Translations under genes and position numbers: made by a program
The notes under the pieces: model-generated
Database searches by the model: none
Told to the model about the DNA's origin: nothing
Seen by the model: the letters and a program-made list of their open reading frames with translations, nothing else
NCBI RefSeq assembly: GCF_000698575.1
Contig: NZ_JFHD01000001.1
Location: forward strand, 372,001-436,000
DNA length: 64,000 bases
Direction of reading: 5' to 3'
Source of the DNA: Caballeronia zhejiangensis
GTDB taxonomy: Bacteria > Pseudomonadota > Gammaproteobacteria > Burkholderiales > Burkholderiaceae
Part shown: positions 54,346 through 63,570 of the stretch, piece after piece
Numbering within the stretch: the stretch's first letter is position 1
How the letters are laid out: each line of letters starts with the position of its first letter

Positions 54346-54806
54346 CGCGCGCGCTCCTCGCCGGGCACAGCTAGCGTCTGCACAAAATGCATGCCCTTGG
54401 CGAGCAGGGCGTTGCGGTAATAAAAGCGCTGTGCGAGCGCCATATGCAGGCCGGTGTCGAGCACGAAGTGGGCGCAGTGTTCGTCCCGTGCGATCCCGCG
54501 GACGGTGTCCAGCAAACGGGCACCGATGCCGCTGCCTTGCAGACGCGCCGTGACGACGAGATCGTCGACATAGACGAAGCGTCCGTACAGCGTGTTCGTC
54601 TGCGTTCGATACCCGGCGAGGCCGAGAATCGCGCCTTCGTCGTCACAGGCGGCCAGCAGCCGATAGCTTTCCTCGCGTTGACGGCGCAGTTGTGCGCAAA
54701 ACGTATCGGGGTCCGTAAGGTGCGGCCGGAGTTCCTTCATTACGTCGAAGGCGCGCGTCCAGTCTTCGGGGGTATCGAGGTGTCGAAAAACGATCGATGT
54801 GTCCAT
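54342..54806 (-). CDS. GNAT-family N-acetyltransferase
   Basis: A 154-residue GNAT protein. RLQGSGIGARLLDTVRGIAR is the acetyl-CoA-binding motif A, and AQRFYYRNALLAKGMHFV motif B. The start MDTSIVFRHLDTPEDW has GGAGAA upstream. Co-translated with azoR. Substrate unknown. Confidence 0.9.
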   Translation of the reverse strand: MDTSIVFRHLDTPEDWTRAFDVMKELRPHLTDPDTFCAQLRRQREESYRLLAACDDEGAILGLAGYRTQTNTLYGRFVYVDDLVVTARLQGSGIGARLLDTVRGIARDEHCAHFVLDTGLHMALAQRFYYRNALLAKGMHFVQTLAVPGEERAR

Positions 54807-54958
54807 GCGTGTTCTCCACAATGCATGACACATACATTACCGATGCGATGGCGCAGTCTGAAGGGCCAAGAAACGCGCTTCGGGGTAGGCCATGACGGCG
54901 TGCTCGATCGCGCGGGCGATGCTGCGCCGGATCGGAAACGTTCGCCGCTCGACAAGTG

Positions 54959-56200
54959 CTAGAACCTGCCCGCGCGATACGGAACTGGATCGGTGAAGCA
55001 CGCTTCCCCGTTCATCAGCTCGCCGACAAGCCTGCCCGTCACCGGACCGAGCGTGAGGCCGTGATGCGCGTGCCCGAACGCGAACCAGAGCCCGCGATGG
55101 CGATCCGCCGGTCCGATCACCGGCCGCATGTCCGGCGTGCAGGGCCGAAGCCCGAGCCACGGCGACTCGTCGATGCGCGCCCCGAGGCCGAACACCGGTC
55201 GCGCGATCCGCTCCGCGCGTTCGAGTTGCACGGGGCTCGGCGGCCGGTCAGGGCTCGCGAGCTCGACGCCGGTAGTCAGACGCAAGCCGCGCCGCATCGG
55301 CGCGACCACGTAGCCGTTCTGGATATCGACCACCGGCCGCGAGAGCGCGGCGCGTCCGTCGGGTGCGTAGTGCATGTGATAGCCGCGCTTGGCCATCAAC
55401 GGGATGCGGTATCCGAACCGGCGCACGAGGTCGCCGGACCATACGCCGAGCGCCACCACCGCCGCCTGCGCTTCGACCGGTCCGCTCGACGTCATGACGC
55501 GCCAGCCGCTGCCCGATGGTTCGAGCGTCGCGGCGTCGCCGCTCAGAAAGCGTCCGCCCTCGCGCTCGAATAGCGCCGCATAGCCCTTCGTCAGCGCGCC
55601 CGGATCGATGACGCTGCGCGGATCGGTCCAGTGCATCGCGCCCGCGTATCCGCCATCGAGCGATGCCTCCAGCCGATGCAGCGCCTCGGCATCGAGCACC
55701 TTCAAGCCGAGCCCGTGCTCGCGCGCGATCCGTTCGGCGGCGCTTGCTTCGCGCTCGAACTGCTCGCGCGAGCGATACGCTTCGAGCCAGCCGGTGGGCC
55801 GCACGAGATCGGCGAGACCTGCCCGCGCGATCAGCGCCTCATGCTCGGCCACGCTTCGCTGAATGAGCGGCAGCATGTCGCGCGCGGCGGCGGCCAGACG
55901 CGCGGGCGCCGATTCCCACCAGAACCGCGTGAGCCACGGCGCATACGCGGGCAGCGAGCGCAGGTCGTAGCGCAGCGCGGTCGAGCGATTCATCGCGAAC
56001 TTGAGCACGGTGCCCCAGTCGCGCGGAAACGCATAAGGCACGACCGACGACGCCTCGATCAGGCCCGCATTGCCGAAGCTCGTCGCCTCGCCGGGCGCGC
56101 GGCGATCGACGAGCGTCACATGCCATCCGCGCTGCCGCAGATGCAGCGCCACGCTCACTCCCACGATGCCCGCGCCGAGCACGATCACGTCCTGAGCCAT
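54959..56200 (-). CDS. FAD-dependent D-amino-acid dehydrogenase (DadA-like)
   Basis: A 413-residue flavoprotein of the DAO/DadA family. VIVLGAGIVGVSVALHL is the FAD dinucleotide motif, GEATSFGNAGLIEASSVVP the conserved flavin loop, and GLRPCTPDMRPVIGP plus WFAFGHAHHGLTLGP the C-terminal flavin region. It oxidises D-amino acids to 2-oxoacids, passing electrons to the respiratory chain. It lies next to a binding protein, an OCD-family dehydrogenase and a YheO-type regulator, as in the Pseudomonas dau locus, though it looks like DadA rather than DauA. Confidence 0.9.
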   Translation of the reverse strand: MAQDVIVLGAGIVGVSVALHLRQRGWHVTLVDRRAPGEATSFGNAGLIEASSVVPYAFPRDWGTVLKFAMNRSTALRYDLRSLPAYAPWLTRFWWESAPARLAAAARDMLPLIQRSVAEHEALIARAGLADLVRPTGWLEAYRSREQFEREASAAERIAREHGLGLKVLDAEALHRLEASLDGGYAGAMHWTDPRSVIDPGALTKGYAALFEREGGRFLSGDAATLEPSGSGWRVMTSSGPVEAQAAVVALGVWSGDLVRRFGYRIPLMAKRGYHMHYAPDGRAALSRPVVDIQNGYVVAPMRRGLRLTTGVELASPDRPPSPVQLERAERIARPVFGLGARIDESPWLGLRPCTPDMRPVIGPADRHRGLWFAFGHAHHGLTLGPVTGRLVGELMNGEACFTDPVPYRAGRF

Positions 56201-56224
56201 TTTTTCCGATGCCTGATGAAGTGC

Positions 56225-57007
56225 CTATTTCGCAATGATGTCGCGTTTGAAGTACTTTTGCGACAAAGCGCTCAGTGTGCCGTCTTTCTTCAGCGAATCG
56301 AGCGCGGCGACGACCTTCGCCTTCAACGCCGCATCGTCCTTGCGCAAGCCGATGCCGGTGCCTTCGCCGAGCGTGGACGGGTCGGTGAGGGCCGCGCCCG
56401 CGAAATCGAAGTTCTTGCCCTCGGGTTTCGCGAGGAAACCGTCGATGGCGGTCTGCACTTCCTGCACCGCGCCGTCGAGCCGTCCGGCGCTCAGGTCCGC
56501 GAAGATCTGGTCCTGGCTCTGGTACGTCACGACCTGCACGCCTTCGCTCGCCCAGTGCTTGCGCACGTAATCCTCTTGCGTCGAGCCTTGCAGCACGCCC
56601 ACGGACTTGCCCTTGAGGCTCGCGGGTGTCGGCTGCAGCTTCGCGTCGCGGCGCGCGACCATCTGGATCGGCATGACATAGACGGGTGGCGTGAAGTCGA
56701 TCACCTGCCTGCGTTTGTCGGTGATGTTCATCGCCGAATTGATCGCGTCGAACTTGCGCGCCTGCAGCGCCGGAATCAGCCCGTCGAAGCTGTTCTCCAC
56801 CCATACGCACTTCATCTTGATGCGCTGGCACACAGCGTTGCCGATGTCGATGTCGAAGCCTTCGAGCTGGCCCGCCGGCGTCTTGCTCTCGAACGGCGGA
56901 TAGGAGGCCTCGACGCCGAATCGCAAGGTCTGCGACTCCGCGTGCGCCAGTCCAATTGTGAACGCGAGGCTCGCCGCGCCCGCGAAGCAGATCATCTTCC
57001 AGTTCAT
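56225..57007 (-). CDS. Amino-acid ABC substrate-binding protein (orphan)
   Basis: A 260-residue periplasmic binding protein of the Lys/Arg/Orn class: signal peptide (about 1-22), LRFGVEASYPPFESKTPAGQ, LEGFDIDIGNAVCQRIKM, and SAMNITDKRRQVIDFTPP. No permease or ATPase is adjacent, so it must share a transporter encoded elsewhere. It lies 24 bases upstream of the FAD dehydrogenase gene on the same strand. Starts at MNWKM, with GGTGA upstream. Confidence 0.92.
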   Translation of the reverse strand: MNWKMICFAGAASLAFTIGLAHAESQTLRFGVEASYPPFESKTPAGQLEGFDIDIGNAVCQRIKMKCVWVENSFDGLIPALQARKFDAINSAMNITDKRRQVIDFTPPVYVMPIQMVARRDAKLQPTPASLKGKSVGVLQGSTQEDYVRKHWASEGVQVVTYQSQDQIFADLSAGRLDGAVQEVQTAIDGFLAKPEGKNFDFAGAALTDPSTLGEGTGIGLRKDDAALKAKVVAALDSLKKDGTLSALSQKYFKRDIIAK

Positions 57008-57089
57008 TGTCGTCACCAAGGTCGTTTGTGAACCCGCACCGTCTCTGTCTTGCGCCAGGCGCGCGGAGATGTCCGCGCGCCCAATCGAA

Positions 57090-57137
57090 ATATAGACGAA
57101 AAATAAAATAAAAGTCTAGAATGGACAAAATAGTCTA
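57090..57137. promoter_or_regulatory. AT-rich divergent control region with repeated GTCTA motifs
   Basis: Between the divergent binding-protein and OCD-family genes there is a strikingly AT-rich stretch. It has TAGAC (57093-57097) and two AGTCTA copies (57113-57118 and 57132-57137, 19 bases apart). These are candidate half-sites for the YheO/DauR-like regulator. Confidence 0.5.
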
Positions 57138-57191
57138 CGTCGAAGCAGTCACGAAGCAATCGCTCAACGGCCACGAACCGGAGGTTTTCGA

Positions 57192-58193
57192 ATGATTTCC
57201 TTGCCCGAAGAAGCGCGCGAGGCCGCGCCCGGCGCGCAGATTCCTTTCATCGTTCACGAAGAGGAAGTGAGGCGGGCGCTGCCTTCGCTCGATATCCGCG
57301 GCGCGCTCGAAGAGATGTTCGCCGCGCTCGGTGATGGCGAAGCCGTTCAGCCGCCGCAGACGCTCACGTTGTTTCCGCGCGATGCCGGCGATTTCATCAC
57401 CTATCTCGGCGTTTTGGCGAAGCACGAGGTCTTCGGCGCGAAGCTCTCGCCCTACATCGCGCAGCCTGGCGCGCCGATCGTCACCGCCTGGACCGCGCTC
57501 ATGTCGATGCGCACCGGCGCGCCGCTGATGTGGTGCGATTCCGCGCTCCTCACCACCGAGCGCACGGCGGGCACGACGGCGCTCGCGGTCGACCGGCTCG
57601 CGCGCGTATCGAGCGAGCGGCTCGCGGTCATCGGATCGGGAAGCGTCGCGCTCGCGCATCTGCGGCATGTCGCGCCGTTGCGCGGATGGTCGGAGATCCG
57701 CATCCATTCCCCGCGCCTCGCAAGCGATGGCGAGCGTGCGGACGCGCTGCGGGCGCTCGATGCGCGTGTGCGCGTCGCGGCGTCGGTTGACGAGTGCGTG
57801 CGCGATGCGGATGTCGTGATGCTGTGCACATCATCGGGCACGCCGGTGCTCGCGCTCGATGCGCTCACGAAGCCTGCGCTTATTACCTCCATCAGCACGA
57901 ACGTCGCGCGCGCGCACGAGATCGACGCGGCCGCGCTGAACGCGCTCGATGTCTACTGCGACTATCGGCGGACGACGCCCGCGAGCGCCGGCGAAATGGT
58001 GATCGCGCGGGAGCGTCACGGCTGGTCGCCCGATGCGATTCGCGGCGATCTTGCAGAGCTTGCGCGCGGCGCGTGTCCCGCACCTTCGCATGAGCGCGCG
58101 GTGTTTTTCCGCTCGATCGGGCTCGGCCTCGAGGACATCGCGGTCGCGCACGCGCTGTATGTTCATCTCGCGAAGCAGCGCGCGGCGGCCTAG
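57192..58193 (+). CDS. Ornithine cyclodeaminase/mu-crystallin family dehydrogenase (DauB-like)
   Basis: A 333-residue NAD(P)-dependent protein of the OCD/mu-crystallin family. AVIGSGSVALAHLRHVAPL is the dinucleotide motif and TTERTAGTTALAVDRLAR the conserved active-site helix region. The family includes ornithine cyclodeaminase, alanine dehydrogenase and DauB, which reduces the imino/oxo acid made by DauA to L-arginine. CGGAGG precedes the ATG. Paired with the D-amino-acid dehydrogenase it could convert a D- to an L-amino acid via the 2-oxo acid. Confidence 0.87.
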   Translation: MISLPEEAREAAPGAQIPFIVHEEEVRRALPSLDIRGALEEMFAALGDGEAVQPPQTLTLFPRDAGDFITYLGVLAKHEVFGAKLSPYIAQPGAPIVTAWTALMSMRTGAPLMWCDSALLTTERTAGTTALAVDRLARVSSERLAVIGSGSVALAHLRHVAPLRGWSEIRIHSPRLASDGERADALRALDARVRVAASVDECVRDADVVMLCTSSGTPVLALDALTKPALITSISTNVARAHEIDAAALNALDVYCDYRRTTPASAGEMVIARERHGWSPDAIRGDLAELARGACPAPSHERAVFFRSIGLGLEDIAVAHALYVHLAKQRAAA

Positions 58194-58224
58194 CGGTATC
58201 ATCGCCATTCGCCGTTCCGAACTC

Positions 58225-58890
58225 ATGCCGACTTCCATGCCCCGACGCAAGACGCCGAAGCCCGATGACGCCGCTCGCGAATCGCTGCTCGCGCGCTACG
58301 CGCACATCGCGGACAGCATCACGACGCTCTTCTTCCCCTATGCGGAAGTGGTGATCCACGATCTCTCCGACCAGACCATCGCGTACCTGTCGAACAATCT
58401 GTCGAAGCGCGAGATCGGCGACGACTCGGCGCTCGAAGATGTCGAGGAGACCGCGCGCGAGCGCCTCGTCGGTCCGTACGAAAAGCTCAACTGGGACGGA
58501 CGCCGCATGCGCTGCGTGAGCACGGCGCTCTTCGACGACGCGGGCAATGCCGCGGGCGTGATGTGCATCAATTTCAACATCGCGGCGTTCGACGAGATGC
58601 GCTCGACGCTCGATCTCTTTTTGCGTGGCGCGGGCGTCGTCGCGCAGCCCGTCGAGCTTTTCAAGGACGACTGGCAGGAGCGCATCAACACCTTCCTGCA
58701 TGGCTGGCTGCGCGAGCGGCAGATCGCGCTCAACTCGCTCACGCGCGATCATCGGCGTGAGCTCGTCGAGGCGCTGCACGCGCAGGGCGCATTCAAAGGC
58801 AAGAGCTCGGCGAACTATGTCGCCAAGGTGCTCGGAATGGGCCGCGCGACGGTTTACAAGCATCTGCGCGAGATGAAGGACGGCGGTTGA
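58225..58890 (+). CDS. YheO/DauR-type PAS-HTH transcriptional regulator
   Basis: A 221-residue regulator. The N-terminal YheO-like PAS domain (LFFPYAEVVIHDLSDQTIAYLSNNLSKREIG in pieces) is followed by a C-terminal HTH_22 (RRELVEALHAQGAFKGKSSANYVAKVLGMGRATVYKHLREMK in pieces). DauR of Pseudomonas aeruginosa, of the same architecture, represses dauBAR. It follows the OCD-family gene by 31 bases. The start is taken at MPTSMPRRK; 58237 is also possible. Confidence 0.85.
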   Translation: MPTSMPRRKTPKPDDAARESLLARYAHIADSITTLFFPYAEVVIHDLSDQTIAYLSNNLSKREIGDDSALEDVEETARERLVGPYEKLNWDGRRMRCVSTALFDDAGNAAGVMCINFNIAAFDEMRSTLDLFLRGAGVVAQPVELFKDDWQERINTFLHGWLRERQIALNSLTRDHRRELVEALHAQGAFKGKSSANYVAKVLGMGRATVYKHLREMKDGG

Positions 58891-59013
58891 GGCGCTCTGC
58901 TGCCGCGCACGCAGCTAACCACGCGTGTACGAAGTGCGCGTGACGGAGCTTTCGTCCGCGATGTCGCTCGAGTTCCCGAACCGATGCGCGCCGATACGCC
59001 ATGCGGCGATGGT

Positions 59014-59033
59014 CGCTACCTCCAGAGGTAGCG
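59014..59033. promoter_or_regulatory. 20-bp palindrome upstream of the two-component operon
   Basis: CGCTACCTCCAGAGGTAGCG has 9-bp perfect arms around CA. The loop is too small for a hairpin, so a dimer operator about 100 bases before the kinase gene is more likely. Confidence 0.45.
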
Positions 59034-59132
59034 GGGAAGAATGGCGACGAAGCGCGGAACGTGGATGGATTCTGTCGATGGCAGAATACTTGCTTCCCAA
59101 CGCGCTCACTTTGACTCGCCCGTAGACCGTCC

Positions 59133-60607
59133 ATGCCGAGACCGTCGTTCTCAACTCAACTCTTCACGCTCTGGCTTCTGGTCGCCGTTCTGTGCGGGCT
59201 CTTGAGCGGTGCCGTATGGCTCACGCTTTCGTCGGCACTTGGGGAACGCGTGGTCGTCGCGAAGGAGCAGGCTGCAGCGGCATGCGAGGCGGTGGCCTCG
59301 CGCTACGACATGTCCATGCAGCATCCCGACGCAACCAATGTAGATCTCATGCACGCGGTGCTCGATCTGGTTCTGATACGGACCGAGGGCATCGAAGGCG
59401 GGTTCTGGGCGAAAGAGCCGGCATCCGGCGCGCCGAACGGCTTCCTGGCCTATGCCTTTCCGACCTATGGCGGGAGCGGCATGAAACGAGACGTGCCCGA
59501 AGCGGAGACGCCGCTTATCCTGCGCACGCTTCAGCACGCAGCCAGCATCGGGCAGATGCGCGCCGATGTCGTTTCGAGCGGAACGGACGCCGTCATCGCG
59601 ATCGCTTGCCCCGTGCCGCGCCACGCGGGCCTGCTGGCCTGGACGCTCACGCGCGCGCGGCCGCCGCTCGGGCCATACGGACAGCGCGCAGCGGCCATCC
59701 TCGCCGGCGTGCTCTCGGTCATCGTCGTGCTCGCCGTGTTTCTGGCGCTGACGCTCAAGCGCTGGAAGCACAACCTGACCCGGCTTGAACGCGCGCTTGC
59801 GCCAGAGGGCGAGTTCGAGCGCGGCGAACGGCTGGAACGGTTGGGCGAGCGTGATCTGGATCAGATCGTCGAAGCCCTCAACCGCTACGTCGCGCGTGCG
59901 GAGCAGCTCAAGCGGGACGCAGACGCACTGAACGCCCAGCTCGCACAGGCCGAACGGTTCAGCACGCTCGGCAAAATGGCGGCGCAAATCGCGCATGAAA
60001 TTCGCAATCCGGCTGGCGCCATGCGTCTGAAGGCCGAGAACGCGCTGGCAGGCGATGCTGCGCGCCGCGAAGCAGCGTTGAGGTCGATCATCGAGCAGGT
60101 GGGCCGTATCGAGTCGCAGGTGACGAGCCTGCTCGCGCTGACGCAGCCCGTTTCGCTGCAGACGCGTGAGGTCAGCCTGCACGCATGGCTCGACGACATT
60201 ATTCATACGCATGAGCCGGGCGCCGAACGCCGTGGCATCGCGCTCGGCAAAGATGTGGACGTCGAGCAAGACGCAGGCATGCCGATCTTCGATCCCGTGC
60301 AACTGGCCCGCGCGCTCGACAACCTCATCCTGAACGCGCTGAGGCACGCGCCGTCTGGCACACAGGTAATGCTCCGCGCACGCGGCGTCGAGTCGGCGAA
60401 CGGGAAGCGGCTTCGGCTCACGGTCATCGATAATGGTCCCGGCGTCGGCGCGGCCGAGCGCGAACGGATCTTCGAGCCATTCGTGACGGGGCGGCCCGAC
60501 GGGTCCGGCCTGGGCCTTGCCGTCGTGCGGGAGATCGCGTCGGCGCACGGCGGACGTGCTTATCTCGACGACGACTCGAACATGACGTGCTTCGTGATCG
60601 ACTTGCC

Positions 60608-60623
<16 letters not shown>
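59133..60623 (+). CDS. Membrane sensor histidine kinase of an NtrB/AtoS-like pair
   Basis: A 496-residue kinase. Two transmembrane segments (about 11-32 and 187-210) flank a periplasmic sensor domain of some 150 residues. Then follow a HAMP-like linker, a HisKA box with [20 protein letters not shown] (phospho-His), and an HATPase domain ([40 protein letters not shown]). It overlaps the activator gene by 16 bases. The ligand is unknown. Confidence 0.93.
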
Positions 60624-61978
<1,355 letters not shown>

Positions 61979-61986
61979 GGAAACGA

Positions 61987-62027
61987 GTGTCAACGAATCG
62001 GACAGGCGATGTCCGTTTCGTTGACAC
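61987..62027. promoter_or_regulatory. Tandem TGTC-N9-GACA dyads: probable enhancer of the NtrC-type activator
   Basis: Two boxes TGTC-N9-GACA (61988-62004 and 62010-62026) lie 22 bases apart centre to centre (two helical turns). Together they form one long imperfect palindrome with 18-base arms. Their midpoint is about 97 bases before the predicted start of the sigma-54 transcript, normal for an enhancer. The absence of a T-run argues against a terminator for the preceding gene. Confidence 0.75.
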
Positions 62028-62078
62028 ATCGACGATCTTCGTTCGCGCAAGACGTCGAAGTCTTCAGCATTCTTCGAA

Positions 62079-62094
62079 TGGCATAGCACTTGCA
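62079..62094 (+). promoter_or_regulatory. Sigma-54 promoter
   Basis: TGGCATAGCACTTGCA has GG at -24 (62080-62081), ten bases, then GC at -12 (62092-62093), the invariant sigma-54 spacing. It is 33 bases before the start of the exported repeat protein gene, directly after a sigma-54 activator gene. Confidence 0.88.
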
Positions 62095-62126
62095 GAACAC
62101 TCCGCGCCACGCGAAAGGAGTGAAAC

Positions 62127-62891
62127 ATGCAATCGACCCAGCCAGCCAATCGGCGAATCGCCGTTCGCCTGCTCGGCGCGACGAGCCTTGCCGCCGCCCT
62201 CGCGATGAGCGCGAGTTGCGCAGCGCAAACGAGCGCTGTGACGGCGCCGCCGCCCCCGCCGCCGGTCTCCGCAGACGCGCCGCCGCCTCGGCCTCCGGGC
62301 CTGGCCCCGAGACCGATCTCCAACGCGGCCTCGATGTCCACGACGCAAGCGACCGTAGCGCGCTTTCTGACGAATCCCGATGGCGATGTCGACGGCTTTC
62401 TCGCCAGCGACGGGACGCTCGTACGGTTCCCGCCGCACATGAGCGCGCAACTGACTTCGACGGTTCGCCAAGGCGACAGCGTGCAGTTGAGCGGCTGGCA
62501 CGATGAAGGCGGCAACTTCATCGCGCAACGCATCGCCGACACGCGAAGTGGACAGCAACTGATCGATCAGCCGCCGATGCCCGGCGCGCTACCACTTCCG
62601 CGGGAACTGCGCGGCGCCGGTCTCTCGCGCCTCAGTGCGCAGGGGCAGGTGGCGCACGTGACGACCGCGCCGCGTGGCGAGCCCGACGGCGTGATTCTCT
62701 CCGATGGCACGGTCATCAAACTCACGCCTCCGGTCGCACAGCAGTTTGGAAGCCTGGTTCGAACGGGAGCCACGGTTTCGGCGCGCGGCTATGGCACGCG
62801 CAATCAATACGGCACGGCGCTTCAGGCGACGTCATTCGGTTCGCCTGGCAATCTCACGCAGATTTACGACCGTCCGCCGACAGCGCCCTGA
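62127..62891 (+). CDS. Exported protein with two copies of a small beta-rich module (unknown function)
   Basis: A 254-residue protein. An N-terminal signal segment (about 1-34, possible lipid-attachment Cys but with a poor lipobox) leads to a Pro-rich linker (40-64). Two related modules follow, about 73-128 and 172-235. Each reads V-x-x-x-x-x-x-x-G-x-x-D-G-x-x-L-x-D-G-T-x-x-x-x-PP with a following GD/GA-x-V-x-x-x-G. The same module occurs twice in the next gene. It may be a small OB-like barrel; no function is recognised. AAAGGAG precedes the ATG, and transcription is predicted from the sigma-54 promoter. Confidence 0.8.
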   Translation: MQSTQPANRRIAVRLLGATSLAAALAMSASCAAQTSAVTAPPPPPPVSADAPPPRPPGLAPRPISNAASMSTTQATVARFLTNPDGDVDGFLASDGTLVRFPPHMSAQLTSTVRQGDSVQLSGWHDEGGNFIAQRIADTRSGQQLIDQPPMPGALPLPRELRGAGLSRLSAQGQVAHVTTAPRGEPDGVILSDGTVIKLTPPVAQQFGSLVRTGATVSARGYGTRNQYGTALQATSFGSPGNLTQIYDRPPTAP

Positions 62892-62939
62892 TCGGCGCAA
62901 GCCTGACCTACCCACTCACGCTCATTCAGGAGTAGCAAC

Positions 62940-63491
62940 ATGCATTGGATCGATCCCGCCAGCCTTCCCGAGACCCGCGGAAAGGTGACACGTTTTCTGC
63001 TCAATTCACACGGAGAAATCGACGGCCTCGTGCTCGGCTCGCGTCAGGTTCATTTTCCACCGCATCTATCGAAGGAACTCGCGCGGCATGTCGCGCCGGG
63101 CGATCAGATCCGCGTGCGCGGGATAAAGCCGCGAGACGCGGACATCATCGCCGCTGTCTCGCTGACATCGAAAAGCGGTGTGCTCATTCGCGACGAAGGT
63201 CCGCACGCTAACGCCGAAACGCATCAGAGACCGCATGTCGAGCGCAAGGCGATGGAAGCGTCGGGCGAGGTCCGGCTGTCGCTCTTCGGACCGAAAGGCG
63301 AATTGCGCGGCGCCTTGCTCGACGATGGCACCTCGTTGCGCATGCCACCGCACGCCGCGGCCGAATTGGCCGATTACCTGAGTCCGGGCGCGCATGTCCA
63401 CGCCTGGGGGCACGGCGTCAGGAACAGGCATGGTCGGACGATCGAGGTCGATGAAATCGCCCAACTCGTCGACGCGCCCGAAAACGGTTGA
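62940..63491 (+). CDS. Cytosolic two-module paralogue of the preceding exported protein
   Basis: A 183-residue protein without a signal peptide. It has two modules (about 14-75 and 107-170) of the same family as the preceding protein: VTRFLLNSHGEIDGLVLGS with QVHFPPHLSKEL, and VRLSLFGPKGELRGALLDDGT with SLRMPPHAAAEL. The PPH-x3-(E/Q)L element is shared among three of the four modules of the pair. CAGGAG precedes the ATG. Function unknown. Confidence 0.8.
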   Translation: MHWIDPASLPETRGKVTRFLLNSHGEIDGLVLGSRQVHFPPHLSKELARHVAPGDQIRVRGIKPRDADIIAAVSLTSKSGVLIRDEGPHANAETHQRPHVERKAMEASGEVRLSLFGPKGELRGALLDDGTSLRMPPHAAAELADYLSPGAHVHAWGHGVRNRHGRTIEVDEIAQLVDAPENG

Positions 63492-63570
63492 GTGCGATCC
63501 CAAAGTCTCAAAGCGAAGCCCGCGCTCGGAACCGACCAAGGCCCAACCAAACGGACGTCATTGGTGAACC

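Noticed and set aside
54959..56200. Direct assignment as DauA
   Set aside because: The flavin loop and length match DadA-type dehydrogenases more than the 375-residue DauA, so only functional similarity is claimed.
61987..62027. Intrinsic terminator after the NtrC-type activator gene
   Set aside because: The inverted repeat is long but has no T-run after it, and its internal tandem TGTC-N9-GACA boxes plus the nearby sigma-54 promoter fit an enhancer better.
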